Part shown: positions 50,248 to 59,827 of the stretch, piece after piece
Layout of the letters: every line of letters begins with the position of its first letter
Numbering within the stretch: the first letter of the stretch is position 1
Assembly (NCBI RefSeq): GCF_003863965.1
Contig: NZ_RRCN01000001.1
Coordinates: forward strand, 5,887,071-5,951,070
Direction of reading: 5' to 3'
Source of the DNA: Paenibacillus oralis
Lineage (GTDB): Bacteria; Bacillota; Bacilli; Paenibacillales; Paenibacillaceae
Length of the DNA: 64,000 nucleotides
Notes under the pieces: generated by a model
What the model saw: the letters and a program-made list of their open reading frames with translations, nothing else
The model's database searches: none
What the model was told of the DNA's origin: nothing
Translations under genes and position numbers: made by a program

Positions 50248-50856
50248 CTACCGATAATCCTTAATTTCCCATGCATACACATTCCCCATTTGATGTATTG
50301 GATGAACTAATCCAGTAAAGCTGCTTTGTTTTCTTTCACCTAAAATATATTTACTATTTGCCAGAATTTCAAATGCTTCGATAGCAGGAATTGAACTTAT
50401 TTCATCATAATCGTATGCAAATATCATTATTGCCTTCCGTGAATTGAAGCCTGAAGTTATTAATTTCCCACAATCAGTAAAAGAACTCCTATGTTGAGGA
50501 TAAGGGGAAAGAATGTGCATTAGTATATTGTCATTTGCTTTACCGTTGTCGCCCATAAATCTTAACATTTTAATTTCAATACACCATTCCCAGTGGCTAT
50601 CATGACCAATACATAGATCACATTTTTGTCTCGGGTTATTTATGTATGGAACATTATAATGAATTTTATTAAAATACTTACTGTTTGTTGCCTCACTTAC
50701 TAAATCGAAAACTAACTTTGTTGTGTCGGATTCTGTGTGTGGTCCAATTCCAGGTTGATATTTTTCCTTACTTCTTTGATTTATCGCTTGAGGATATTGA
50801 TTATCTACTATTTCAATTCCTTTAGCAAAATCATATACAACTTCATCTAATACCAT
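50248..50856 (-). CDS. PD-(D/E)XK nuclease-like hypothetical protein
   Basis: The 202-residue protein starts at the ATG at 50856 behind TAGGAGCT. The central segment RQKCDLCIGHDSHWEWCIEI followed by KM fits the D...ExK core of PD-(D/E)XK nucleases. A later SGFNSRKAIMIFAYDYDE and an ending VYAWEIKDYR are consistent with the fold. It is not obviously related to the cassette nucleases at 1 and 2782. It is an intact gene close to degenerate site 17. Confidence 0.6.
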   Translation of the reverse strand: MVLDEVVYDFAKGIEIVDNQYPQAINQRSKEKYQPGIGPHTESDTTKLVFDLVSEATNSKYFNKIHYNVPYINNPRQKCDLCIGHDSHWEWCIEIKMLRFMGDNGKANDNILMHILSPYPQHRSSFTDCGKLITSGFNSRKAIMIFAYDYDEISSIPAIEAFEILANSKYILGERKQSSFTGLVHPIHQMGNVYAWEIKDYR

Positions 50857-50891
50857 TAATTTAGCTCCTACTTATCTTTTAATATCTTACT

Positions 50892-50946
50892 CTATCTAAC
50901 GTTCCTCATATTGAAGATGTAGTCACCCTTGGTGAGTTAGCTACAA
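50892..50946 (-). repeat. attC-like site 17 (short, degenerate)
   Basis: The minus strand runs from TAGCTAACTCACC to GAGGAACGTTAGATAG, about 55 bp. R boxes CTAAC/GTTAG are present, the L boxes are drifted, and a TCACC...GGTGA hairpin lies inside. The stop of the preceding remnant is the TAA of the first box. Confidence 0.5.
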
Positions 50947-51150
50947 TCTTCGGGAGAAGTTAATCGAATAAGGACAAGACAATTGTCAGAAAATTCATTA
51001 ATATTTAAAATCAAAACTGCTTTTAAATTAACAATATATTGCTTAAACTCCTCGTAACAATGAAAAAAGTCTAAATAACCAGTTATTTCTTTATGCGAAG
51101 TGGTACCCTTTTTATTGTGATAATAAGATTTGTAATAAGAACTTATACAT
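50937..51150 (-). pseudogene. Cassette gene remnant next to toxin-antitoxin module 2
   Basis: The minus strand encodes HKEITGYLDFFHCYEEFKQY followed by IVNLKAVLILNINEFSDNCL and VLIRLTSPEDCS, then TAA in site 17. No credible start is present; upstream the frame enters the antitoxin RNA region. It is not recognised, and it is probably the 3' part of a cassette gene whose start was lost when the toxin module arrived. Confidence 0.45.
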
Positions 51151-51197
51151 GATTTTATAATTTCTTTGTTTAATCTTTTCCTAGTCCCTATAGATAT

Positions 51198-51325
51198 GGT
51201 ATCATTTGTATAAGAAAACAGAGTGCGGCTAACACTCGGCTATACAATTGGCTTGGATGGGTTATTCCCTTCTAAGTCCAGGCAATAAAAACCCACCTCT
51301 GGCGCTAACCTTTGGGTGGGTTTTT
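51198..51325 (+). ncRNA. Putative antisense RNA antitoxin, copy 2
   Basis: It has the same extended -10 (TGGTATCAT, hexamer at 51198-51203), hairpin and terminator as copy 1 with a few base changes. The paired change that would be needed in the CGAGTG/CACTCG stem is incomplete here (CAGAGTG...CACTCGG), so that stem is slightly weaker. Expected length is about 115 nt. Confidence 0.6.
51287..51325. terminator. Bidirectional terminator between toxin and antitoxin, copy 2
   Basis: AAAACCCACC and GGTGGGTTTT stem as in copy 1, with A and T runs on the two sides. Confidence 0.8.
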
Positions 51326-51419
51326 ACTTTTTCTTGTTGTTCGAGTTGATGTACGTTAAAAGTGCAAGGATAAACATTCCGAATAGAAACATGATATGCA
51401 ATGCATCTTTAACCCCCAT
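51324..51419 (-). CDS. Holin-like type I toxin, copy 2 (31 aa)
   Basis: An ATG at 51419 behind AAAGGAGGTGAG encodes a 31-residue peptide identical to copy 1 except for Gly instead of Glu at position 2 (MGVKDALHIM). The single membrane helix and the NNKRK tail are unchanged. It is the first cassette after leader 3. The strong conservation against a decayed background suggests that it is maintained by selection or was copied recently. Confidence 0.8.
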   Translation of the reverse strand: MGVKDALHIMFLFGMFILALLTYINSNNKKK

Positions 51420-51555
51420 GGTCTCACCTCCTTTCGAAGGGAAACCATGCCCACCCAAGATTCAATTGTACTTCCTCATTCTACCATAATGTCCCAACAA
51501 TTGATAGAATGTTTGTTCGCCTTTCTCTCTATACAAGCTCTTGCAGGAATTTCAT

Positions 51556-51641
51556 ATAACGTTTTTTCGACTAATTCCCCCACATCCCCGAATCGAGTGA
51601 ATCTCTGCATTCATACTATCTTCCATATAGGTATATTAGAC
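51556..51641 (-). other. Array leader 3 (attI-like position), shortened
   Basis: The minus strand contains the shared block from ATTAGAC to CGAAAAAACGTTATATGAAA but lacks the further upstream part present in leaders 1 and 2. The 20-residue frame MNAEIHSIRGCGGISRKNVI starts at 51614 and stops at 51552, at the core box. The Wadjet operon ends immediately upstream, so this array lies directly behind jetD. Confidence 0.5.
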
Positions 51642-51661
51642 ATTAAAATCCCTGCCCTGAT

Positions 51662-53065
51662 TCATTTATCAACTTGATCTATAGAAATCACAGAAGATAT
51701 TTCTTTAATCCAATCACTCCTCAGTTCTTTTCCAAATAATTCCTGATAAACTTTTGCTTTAATCTGTACCATTTCTTTTGCTAAGCCGCCTTCTAGTCCT
51801 TGAAGGATTTTCAAGTCTGTATCAGATAAAGGTTTGCTTTTGGGTGCAACATAATTACGATATATAGATGCTTCCATACGCCAAGCGTAAAATTCTGCTG
51901 AGAACTGCTCCTCCATATTGTTTAACATCTGAATGCCTGGAACATCAAGGTCCCCAGAATAGTAAATAACGCAACTTGGGTTTGCTTTAAGACATTTTTC
52001 TATAAATACTTTTGAAGCAGTTCTTGCCTGTCCGATTGTACAAAGTAGAACCGGAAAATCTGGTGGAAGTTGCTTCAATGAAAACTTGTTTAGATTAAGA
52101 AAATGAATGGTTTCATCAACTAGATAAGAAATGACAGACGGATTTTCGATAATATATATTGACGAGTACATTGGAAATTGCTTCATCTCTTCAATTTCAC
52201 GTAAATTTAACGTGCGAGGAGAAGTGCCTTTAACTAAATGGGGCACAAAAACATGCGAAATCGAACTAAGATCATCATCCAGAACGTCGAAATTCCTATA
52301 AATTTGACGTTCAAACAAATACTCTGGTATGAATGTCATATGGTTATCAATATTTCCGCTTCGCTTTAAACTTTGGCTATTTATATCATCAAGGGCATTC
52401 CATAATAATCTTCCTATTGAATTCGTTTTATCAAAAGCATGTGAATCCTCAGTAACATAAGCAGCGAACATAGGTAATCTAATTTTACCAGTAGAGATTC
52501 CACATTCTTTAAACATCTCGTCTTTTCTCATGAGTAAATGCCACAAAGCGCTCAGACATGTTAACAATTCTGAATAAGCATTTGTGCCTCTGTCAAAAAC
52601 AGTTCTCAAAACCCTATAACCTTTGGCACTTCCTTCCTTCAGCCTTTGAAACCAGTTAAATGTCTTTTGAATAAAATTTTCAAGATCAGTATTAGAGATA
52701 TTGAATCGGATTATAAAATCTCGTTCTACTCGAACAAATAGATTCGCCCAGGCCGAAAGTCTTAACTCTTTTTGTTCTCGTTTGGTTGAAAGTTGATGGC
52801 CGTAATATAACTCCAACAATTCAAGCAGAGAAACCGAATATCCTGCTTCTACAGCAGCTTTTTCAAAGTCGGCGGCTAGGAAACGAGATCCTTTGTAGCG
52901 AACGCCAAGAAAACCACGTAAAGCCTTTTCCTCTTCTTCGGTGGGACGCATTTGCACTGTGCCGAATGCCCCATAGCTTTCAAATTTTTTACGATACAAG
53001 TCGAAAAGGCGACCAAAGCCGCCGCTGCGCCTAAAAATCTCGACAAGTTGTCTGTTATCCTGCAT
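51662..53065 (-). CDS. jetD: Wadjet JetD, DUF2399 Toprim-type nuclease
   Basis: The 467-residue protein has an N-terminal helical arm and a C-terminal DUF2399 Toprim-like nuclease domain. Seen are LLCTIGQARTASKVFIEKCL with a Glu at the strand end and CVIYYSGDLDVPGIQML with the DxD metal site. JetD cleaves plasmid DNA after the SMC complex has sensed a small circle. Its ATG overlaps the jetC stop by 11 bases, as is usual for coupled subunits. All key residues are present. Confidence 0.88.
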   Translation of the reverse strand: MQDNRQLVEIFRRSGGFGRLFDLYRKKFESYGAFGTVQMRPTEEEEKALRGFLGVRYKGSRFLAADFEKAAVEAGYSVSLLELLELYYGHQLSTKREQKELRLSAWANLFVRVERDFIIRFNISNTDLENFIQKTFNWFQRLKEGSAKGYRVLRTVFDRGTNAYSELLTCLSALWHLLMRKDEMFKECGISTGKIRLPMFAAYVTEDSHAFDKTNSIGRLLWNALDDINSQSLKRSGNIDNHMTFIPEYLFERQIYRNFDVLDDDLSSISHVFVPHLVKGTSPRTLNLREIEEMKQFPMYSSIYIIENPSVISYLVDETIHFLNLNKFSLKQLPPDFPVLLCTIGQARTASKVFIEKCLKANPSCVIYYSGDLDVPGIQMLNNMEEQFSAEFYAWRMEASIYRNYVAPKSKPLSDTDLKILQGLEGGLAKEMVQIKAKVYQELFGKELRSDWIKEISSVISIDQVDK

Positions 53066-56000
53066 TGCGGGAACGCTCCTCGATACTTTGCTCTAGCGAT
53101 AAATGATGTTTTTCTTTGCCGTCCCAATAGTAACGTGCAACAGCGAGCACAGGGGAGTCTACAGGACGAAGAATTTGGGCAATGGAGAGTTCGTCTACCG
53201 TTTCGTAACAGCCCCATAGCACTTGGGAGTTCATAATATAATCGAACTCAAAATCATGCACAAGTTGGAACATCTGCGCGATGTTTTCGCTGTCGATGCC
53301 CGCAAACGCCTCATCCAATGAAATTATACGCGGTGCATCAGGCGCGGCATAGGAATATTTGGCCGCTATCGCCGCAAACAGAGGCGAGTAGATGCTCATC
53401 GCCTTTTCCCCGCCACTGAGCTCCCCGAACACCTTGTTTGTAAAGCGCTCTTCCGGAATGCCCTTGCGCGTGATGAACATGTTAAAGCGGAACCATTTGC
53501 GGTAATCCAGCGCATTCTTCATTTCTTCAAACATCGAGAAACTCGCGTCGTCCTTGCACTTTTTGCGGGCTTCATTGATTTTGGACATGAAGTGCAAGCG
53601 CACTTTTTCCTTTTGCGACGGCGTCAAATAGATAGACTCTTTAGACAAATACGACAGTAGCTCCGTCGTCGAAATTTGGTCTTCTTCTTTGCTTGCGAGA
53701 GGAACCCATTCGAGCCGCATCTGAATGGTGCCCTTCACTCGCTGCAGCATCACGTTCGCATCTTGTTCCCAGCGCTTCGCGGCCCGCACTTTCTCATGGA
53801 TCGCGGTACCGACGACGTCAATGAGCACCTTTTCAAACAACTTCTGCTCCTCTTCCTGAATATGCCGTGATATAAGCTTTAGTTGATTATCCACATCACC
53901 GTGTACTTCCCTAGGCGTGTTCTCCACATGCTGGGGTGAAAAGACCAAAAATTGCCGCGAGCAGTGCTGTGCAAGGAGCTGCCATGATGCGTCTTCCTTG
54001 TCTTTGGCCTGAACTTCAAGCGGGATCGTGCGCCGCGACTGCTTAAGATTGTAATCCACAAGTTCGCGCTGCGCGTGGGCTTCTGCATCTTTTAGTGTAG
54101 AAAGTACCACCTCAGCCGAAAGCGTCTTACACGTGTCCTCCAACGCCTCTACGACCTGGGAAGCGCTCTGCGGAGGACATACAAAACCTAGAGATAGCTC
54201 CTCTTGGAATATTTTCGTCCACGCATTCAACAGTCTCAGCCGCTCTTCCATCTGCGGCTGTTCTTTCTCATGGTTTTCAGCATACGTGCGGATATTAATT
54301 TCTGCATTATTGATTTGTTTGCGGTAAGTTTCAAGCAGTTCATCCGTCTCCAGTGCTGCCTTTCTTGCTTCCTCGATCTCCTGTTTCACGTCTGTATCGC
54401 CGAGATCCTCTATTCGCTCAAGATACATCGCCTCCATCGATCTGTTCCTGTCAATGCTCCGCTCAAGATCCGTTTTCTCATCCATTAGGAACCCAAAATC
54501 ATCAACTAAACGTTCTTTTTCTGCCCCAAGGCTAGACAGTAACTTAATCTCAGAAAGCCATTCGATGTGCGCCACTTGAAGGTCGGTGAGCTTTTTTTGG
54601 TAACGTGCAAGATCGCCGAGGGCCTGCTGATAGCTAGAGTGCGTAAGCGGAAGCGGTAGCTCCATTTCCTGTGCTGCATAATAGAGCGCATTGCGCGTGA
54701 CTTGGGTCTCGTTGCGATACACACGCAGATCGTTTTGGAGCCGTTCCAATAAGGAAAGCTGCGCAATGCGCTCCCTGGTCTTGTTTTCATAGCGGGCAAG
54801 GGAATCCTCTAGCCCCTCGAGAGACGGGAACATATCCCGCTCTATATGAAGCAGGCGCTGCTGATTTTCCACGGAAAAGCGTTCCGATTCCAAATCGTAT
54901 TTTCTATTCATGAGTTCGTCACGCAGATTTTGCAGTTCTTTTAACCTACGTGCCCGAATTTGTTCCCGCGCGGATTTCCCAATGTACGCATCCTCGTATC
55001 GAGGTGCCAGCCCCCCGACCATGCCGCTGCGGAATTCACCTGTTTCAAGCACATATCCTTCCTCATGGGGAACAATAGATATAGTTTGCAGTACGGCGCT
55101 AATGTCATCCTCGGAGAGCCCGTTAATCGGCGTCGGGCGCACATAAGTCAGCAGATTTTCTTCTTTATAGGAGCCTTTTTGTACTACGGTCATGGAAGCG
55201 GCAACCATCGAACGATCGCTTTCATGCACCACAAGAGCCGTTAGAAGACCCGCGCGGGTAATAGCACCTTCGATGGCTTCTTTCACGGACGGCTCTATGT
55301 GCTCCATAAATTCAACCGTTTCATAAAAATAAGCGGCTCGGATGTTCTGTGTGCGCAAACGCTCCATTTCTACCACCTCAAAAGCGGTAAGATCGGGCTC
55401 CATCTCCGTTTGCGCAGATAGTTCTTCCGCCTTTGTTTCCGTCTCCTCAATTTGCTTTTGAAGAAAACCGATGGAGGCCGTTAGGTTCGCTAGCTCTTGT
55501 TGAAGTGCGCCGAGACGCTTGTTATACAAACCATTTAACCAATCCGTTACCTTCAAAGGAGAGGAGTCATCCAAAAGGTCGACAATCCCTTGCAGAATTT
55601 CCTGTGCTTCGAGAAGCTCGCTAGTCTGAACCTGAAATTGTTGGGCCCCTTCCGCCCATTCTACAACAGCCTGTTCGACCGAAGCGGTACTCTCGGCAAT
55701 TTCTTTCTCCAAGGCACGAATCTCTGCTTCGATTCCTTCTGCACGTTCTTCTTCGGCCGCCACATGTCGCTGCATCCGCTCCTCGTGTTCGAGGCGAGAT
55801 TGCAATGATCGAAGTTGACTCGCGATGTCCTCCACCTTGCTGTGATACTCCTTAAGGGCTTCATGCCAATTTTGAAATCCTGCGTCTGAGAAATTTTCGA
55901 GACTGGCTTCAAAGTACTGACGCAAGGCGGTGTGAGGCTTGAAATAGGCTTCATCCGCTAGCGATTCCATCTCCGAAAGCGCATCCTTGCGGCTTTTGGC

Positions 56001-57164
56001 AGCTTTGTATTCCTCCCCTTCACTTTGTTTGATCCGATTCTCCACTTGGCGTTGTTGTGATTTATTCTTATCCAAGGATTCGATCTTACTTTGCAGTTTT
56101 TTTTCTGACTCTTGCAGAGCTTCTCTTACCTTTCCTAATTCTTCCTCAAGTGTAAAGAGTGCGTGACCTTGCATGGAAGCGATTTTTCTCTGGAGGGTTT
56201 CTTTGATGTTGGATTGTTTTGTCCATTTCCGTTCCAAATCTGTTTTGGTTGCCAGTGCTGCAGCTTCGGCAGTTTTATAATCATTCATTCGCTTCATGGA
56301 TTCATTGAACCGTTTCTCACTGGATATGAGATGTTTCGCTTTCTCATATAGAGATAGCTGGTTGTAAGTGTCGTAAGCGTCCGCCAACATCGTAAGGAAA
56401 CTGAGTTCACGGCCAAGACGAGTTTTCTTTTCTTGCAGGCTATCCATGCTCTCCAATGATGAGGAGAGCGGGGCCAATTCATATTGTGACAATTCTGGAA
56501 GAGCATCAGAGAGAACGTTGGATACCTCGCTCGCTTTTACAGCATTAGAGAGCTTCGGACTTCGGAGTTGGAGCAGCACGCCGATCAGTTCTTTGAATTC
56601 CTGCGTAGTATTAAACCGATAAATTTCTTGATTCACGATCTCTACATAACGCTGCTGGCTGTCGGTGACTTCTCCGTCCCCGCCAATGCGGTTCGCCAAT
56701 TCAACCCTGGTAAGAGGAAACTTTTTAGTTTCCCCGCTTACAATCTTTTCATCATATAATTGAATGTCTTTCCCAATGCGCTTATTATGGAGAATGAAAT
56801 ACCACGTGCGAATGGTGTTGTCACTCTCCCGCCGTTTACCATTCAAGCCGATCCCAACGGTCACAAAGGTGTTTCCTTTACGGTACTCCATATAGAGATA
56901 TCCTGTACCTTCCTCGCGTTTTGACACATGCTTATTGCCGAGCAAAAGATCGATCATCCGCCGATCTTGCGAACCGAATGGATCAAGGCGTGACGGTCGC
57001 TTATCGCCGTCAAGCAAAAACGGCACCGCCATGGTAGTGGATACTGATTTACCAGAACCATTGGCACCGCGGACAAAAAGGCGTCCATTGCTAAACTCAA
57101 AAACCGTGTCACCGTGATACCAGAAATTTATAAGACCGAAGCGATTCAAATGAAACGTACTCAT
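53055..57164 (-). CDS. jetC: Wadjet JetC, SMC-like ATPase (TIGR02680 type)
   Basis: The 1369-residue SMC-like protein begins MSTFHLNRFGLINFWYHGDT with Walker A RGANGSGKS at about residues 32-40. Two long coiled-coil arms (around residues 250-560 and 740-1000) surround a hinge-like region. The C-terminal head has the signature LSGGEKAMS and Walker B PRIISLDEAFAGID. The DPFGSQDRRMIDLLLG segment is typical of the TIGR02680 family. JetC extrudes DNA loops and measures the circle together with JetA and JetB. It lies 16 bp after jetB. Confidence 0.92.
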   Translation of the reverse strand: MSTFHLNRFGLINFWYHGDTVFEFSNGRLFVRGANGSGKSVSTTMAVPFLLDGDKRPSRLDPFGSQDRRMIDLLLGNKHVSKREEGTGYLYMEYRKGNTFVTVGIGLNGKRRESDNTIRTWYFILHNKRIGKDIQLYDEKIVSGETKKFPLTRVELANRIGGDGEVTDSQQRYVEIVNQEIYRFNTTQEFKELIGVLLQLRSPKLSNAVKASEVSNVLSDALPELSQYELAPLSSSLESMDSLQEKKTRLGRELSFLTMLADAYDTYNQLSLYEKAKHLISSEKRFNESMKRMNDYKTAEAAALATKTDLERKWTKQSNIKETLQRKIASMQGHALFTLEEELGKVREALQESEKKLQSKIESLDKNKSQQRQVENRIKQSEGEEYKAAKSRKDALSEMESLADEAYFKPHTALRQYFEASLENFSDAGFQNWHEALKEYHSKVEDIASQLRSLQSRLEHEERMQRHVAAEEERAEGIEAEIRALEKEIAESTASVEQAVVEWAEGAQQFQVQTSELLEAQEILQGIVDLLDDSSPLKVTDWLNGLYNKRLGALQQELANLTASIGFLQKQIEETETKAEELSAQTEMEPDLTAFEVVEMERLRTQNIRAAYFYETVEFMEHIEPSVKEAIEGAITRAGLLTALVVHESDRSMVAASMTVVQKGSYKEENLLTYVRPTPINGLSEDDISAVLQTISIVPHEEGYVLETGEFRSGMVGGLAPRYEDAYIGKSAREQIRARRLKELQNLRDELMNRKYDLESERFSVENQQRLLHIERDMFPSLEGLEDSLARYENKTRERIAQLSLLERLQNDLRVYRNETQVTRNALYYAAQEMELPLPLTHSSYQQALGDLARYQKKLTDLQVAHIEWLSEIKLLSSLGAEKERLVDDFGFLMDEKTDLERSIDRNRSMEAMYLERIEDLGDTDVKQEIEEARKAALETDELLETYRKQINNAEINIRTYAENHEKEQPQMEERLRLLNAWTKIFQEELSLGFVCPPQSASQVVEALEDTCKTLSAEVVLSTLKDAEAHAQRELVDYNLKQSRRTIPLEVQAKDKEDASWQLLAQHCSRQFLVFSPQHVENTPREVHGDVDNQLKLISRHIQEEEQKLFEKVLIDVVGTAIHEKVRAAKRWEQDANVMLQRVKGTIQMRLEWVPLASKEEDQISTTELLSYLSKESIYLTPSQKEKVRLHFMSKINEARKKCKDDASFSMFEEMKNALDYRKWFRFNMFITRKGIPEERFTNKVFGELSGGEKAMSIYSPLFAAIAAKYSYAAPDAPRIISLDEAFAGIDSENIAQMFQLVHDFEFDYIMNSQVLWGCYETVDELSIAQILRPVDSPVLAVARYYWDGKEKHHLSLEQSIEERSRNAG

Positions 57165-57180
57165 CGCCTATCCCCCCCGT

Positions 57181-58332
57181 TTAAATAGATTGAGATACGT
57201 ATTCCCCAGTAACGCGCCCCGCAGCGGAATAAAATACAACCTGCTCGCCCGTAAGCGTATCCGCCATATGAAAGTCAGACATATACTCCATAACTTCTCT
57301 CCAAATTGCGGTGACGGGCCGTTCTGTAAACGATTTGGTCCACCCATGACTATGCAGATTTTTGATCTCTTGAAACCATTTGATCGCCTCATATTCCGAA
57401 CATAGAACACGGCCGTTATGATCAAGAGCTACTTCTTGGCTGTTTACCTTATCCCAAATGAGGGTTGCATATTGCACGGCTGCATTTGAAATCTGCTCAT
57501 CTTTTGGATAATAGTCTCCATAACGGTTTTCTGCATGGGTGAGCATCGTCGTGCGATGGTACCGTTCGAGGTGCCAATATTCAAACCGTTCTGAAATCAT
57601 TTCGTTCAGGCTCTCTAGCTCTTCCCTATCTTCCAGAAGCTTGACTTCCGCTTCTGATAGTTCGTCATCATAGACGGCCGATTCCAAAAAGAATCTGCGC
57701 AGAAGCCGTTGTCTCGGAGTCGTACCATTGGCAATCTCTTTCGCAATATGCTCTTCCAACTGGCTACGATTTTGGATTTTGCTTAGATCGAAGAAGTACA
57801 GCGGTGCGAAATGACGGAAATATGGAGTGGTCTGAAACAAAACATCATGCTTTTCATTGTCTCGAAACCCGTCAATGTCACGGTCTACGACATAGACGAG
57901 CCTTAATTTCACGCAATGCTGCAGAACATCTGCAAAGGCCCTACGATGCGAACGCTCTTCCCAAGCGAAAGTAACTGCTTCTTCAGGATAATACATACGG
58001 ATGGCATCACAAGCGTTTTGCAGCGTAAACTGCCGGTCTTCCCCGTGGTCTTCCAAGAAAGCAAGGAAACAACAGAAAAATATATAGTGGAGTGACGTTG
58101 TAAAGTCGCCAACGCCCATAAATGCCTTTGGCGTGACGGGAATTTTCTCTAGTTTGATAAACTCATTACGCAAGAGTAGACGATAGCCAAAGTATTCCCG
58201 CACGATGTCGGCAATATCTGCTTTTCTGGCGAGAATCTGAAAATACAAATCCGCCTGTGTGTCCCGATGAATCCAGTAGTAGTGAAACAGAGCTTCAATG
58301 CACTCCTGCAGCACCAACCGATCCTTATCCAT
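57181..58332 (-). CDS. jetB: Wadjet JetB, DUF2398 (kite-like subunit)
   Basis: The start is the ATG at 58332 with GGAGGATT upstream, giving 383 residues that open MDKDRLVLQECIEALFHYYW. The winged-helix pattern and the block LLRNEFIKLEKIPVTPKAFM, RLVYVVDRDIDGFRDNEKHD and SLNEMISERFEYWHLERYHR fit DUF2398 (TIGR02678). The subunit bridges the kleisin JetA and the SMC JetC. The start codon follows the jetA stop at once, so translation is coupled. Confidence 0.85.
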   Translation of the reverse strand: MDKDRLVLQECIEALFHYYWIHRDTQADLYFQILARKADIADIVREYFGYRLLLRNEFIKLEKIPVTPKAFMGVGDFTTSLHYIFFCCFLAFLEDHGEDRQFTLQNACDAIRMYYPEEAVTFAWEERSHRRAFADVLQHCVKLRLVYVVDRDIDGFRDNEKHDVLFQTTPYFRHFAPLYFFDLSKIQNRSQLEEHIAKEIANGTTPRQRLLRRFFLESAVYDDELSEAEVKLLEDREELESLNEMISERFEYWHLERYHRTTMLTHAENRYGDYYPKDEQISNAAVQYATLIWDKVNSQEVALDHNGRVLCSEYEAIKWFQEIKNLHSHGWTKSFTERPVTAIWREVMEYMSDFHMADTLTGEQVVFYSAAGRVTGEYVSQSI

Positions 58333-58333
58333 G

Positions 58334-59827
58334 CTAATCCTCCGTAAACACGAATTCGTAATCATCCATCGTCAGCGTACCGTCAGTGGAACGCAGGCGG
58401 ATACGCTTATTAGAACGAAGCCTAAGAGAAAATCGGCGCCCGTCTTCCGTTCGACTTTTTAAGTTTTTTGTAATCATGGCTTGTCCCAATAACTCAAGCA
58501 ACAAATCCCGCACTTCGGGATACACGACACCGATTTCATCCAGCGTAATATTGCCGTCCTTTATCAGGCTGTTGAACTGCTCCTGCACCATTCGCGTTTT
58601 CTCCAGATGCTCCTGAACCAGAGACATCTGTGCTAAGGGATCTTCGTATACAGGTAGTTTGGTGCGTCCGTTGCGGTTCCCAGGCGTCTTTTTGTTGAGC
58701 GGCAGTTCGAATGGATCACATTCCCACACATGCTTAGTGTTATCATCCTCGAATTTACGAGGGACTAAGAAGTGTTTTGTGGTGGAAACTCCAAACATCG
58801 CACCAGCAATAGCATGGCAATCCCGCAAGTCTGAAGTGTTCGCAAAAATGCGGGCCAGTTCTAAATAGTCATTCTTGCGGCTTTTAAAGTAGTTGAATTT
58901 ATCGCTGATCTGATCTGCAATCCGTACAATTTTTTGGATGGTGCCGCGGGTTTGCTCGATGAGAAAGCGGGAACTCGCTTTACGGTCGTTGATTTCCACA
59001 AACCACCCTTTAAAACCGAGCCATTCTGCCCTTCTTCGCTCAGAGGCAAGCACCACCTCAAACTTATCATCGATTTGCTGCTCCGCTTCGTAAGAAACAA
59101 TCGCGGAAATAATGTGCTCAATCTCACTTTCATCGATGAATCCGAGGCGCTCTTCGATCAAATCTTTCTTCTCCATAATGCCGACCACGAAGTCGCTTAA
59201 TAGACGTACAAATTTTTCTTTGTACGGCAAAAAAGACTCCGTACGGATCAAACGTTCATATGGTTCGCTGTTTACGTGGGACAAGAAGTCGGCGGTGCCG
59301 TTGCGTAGGGCTTCAAATCGGGACATGAGGTCCCGCCAGATGTTGCGGATATCGCCCAACGTTCCATTGTTCGAAGGCCTCCACCTGCGAAGTTTGGTCA
59401 GGTCCTCTAAAATATGGTCCGCCAAAACGCGCTCGAAAGATCCACCGCGAATCGCCTGCAGATTATGTTGCATCTCCTCCAGCGTACGTTCAAGTGAAAT
59501 GGTATATTGCGTGACCTCATAATAATTCTTGCGTTTATAAAAATCCTCGATGCGCTGTGCATGGGATTCGTCTTGATGGACAATCAGGTTGTTCCATTTC
59601 ACGAGCGCCTTGAGGTCTTCTTCCAATTCTTTCTCGGAATAATCCTTAAAGTGAGGGCCAAACTGGTCTGACATTACCAATTCTTGATACACATCATCCA
59701 GGAACATATAAGAGTTGTATTCCTGACGGTACTTCTGATAGAAAACGTAGCAGATGGGACGGTATCTTTCTGCTTTAGGAGCAGAAAGATATGTCGCTTC
59801 TTTTACGGAACTTAATAGAAAGCTCAT
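58334..59827 (-). CDS. jetA: Wadjet JetA, DUF2397 (kleisin-like subunit)
   Basis: The 497-residue protein starts at the ATG at 59827 behind AAAGGAGG and is the first gene of the operon. The opening VKEATYLSAPKAERYRPICY, and IEDFYKRKNYYEVTQYTISL and NYFKSRKNDYLELARIFANT, match DUF2397 (TIGR02677). In the complex it links the two JetC heads. A 6-bp inverted repeat lies about 80 bp upstream. The full set jetABCD is present and undamaged. By its domain set I take it as Wadjet type III, but that label is from memory. Confidence 0.87.
   Translation of the reverse strand: MSFLLSSVKEATYLSAPKAERYRPICYVFYQKYRQEYNSYMFLDDVYQELVMSDQFGPHFKDYSEKELEEDLKALVKWNNLIVHQDESHAQRIEDFYKRKNYYEVTQYTISLERTLEEMQHNLQAIRGGSFERVLADHILEDLTKLRRWRPSNNGTLGDIRNIWRDLMSRFEALRNGTADFLSHVNSEPYERLIRTESFLPYKEKFVRLLSDFVVGIMEKKDLIEERLGFIDESEIEHIISAIVSYEAEQQIDDKFEVVLASERRRAEWLGFKGWFVEINDRKASSRFLIEQTRGTIQKIVRIADQISDKFNYFKSRKNDYLELARIFANTSDLRDCHAIAGAMFGVSTTKHFLVPRKFEDDNTKHVWECDPFELPLNKKTPGNRNGRTKLPVYEDPLAQMSLVQEHLEKTRMVQEQFNSLIKDGNITLDEIGVVYPEVRDLLLELLGQAMITKNLKSRTEDGRRFSLRLRSNKRIRLRSTDGTLTMDDYEFVFTED

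Larger units (their letters stand above)
51146..51641. repeat. About 0.5 kb duplicated toxin-antitoxin and leader segment, copy 2
   Basis: This is the second copy of the block at 5645-6136, nearly identical throughout. To the right it ends at ATTAGAC, about 20 bp before the Wadjet jetD stop. Confidence 0.85.

Noticed and set aside
50097..50282. 61-codon minus-strand frame overlapping the PD-(D/E)XK-like gene end
   Set aside because: No ribosome binding site and it overlaps a better supported gene.
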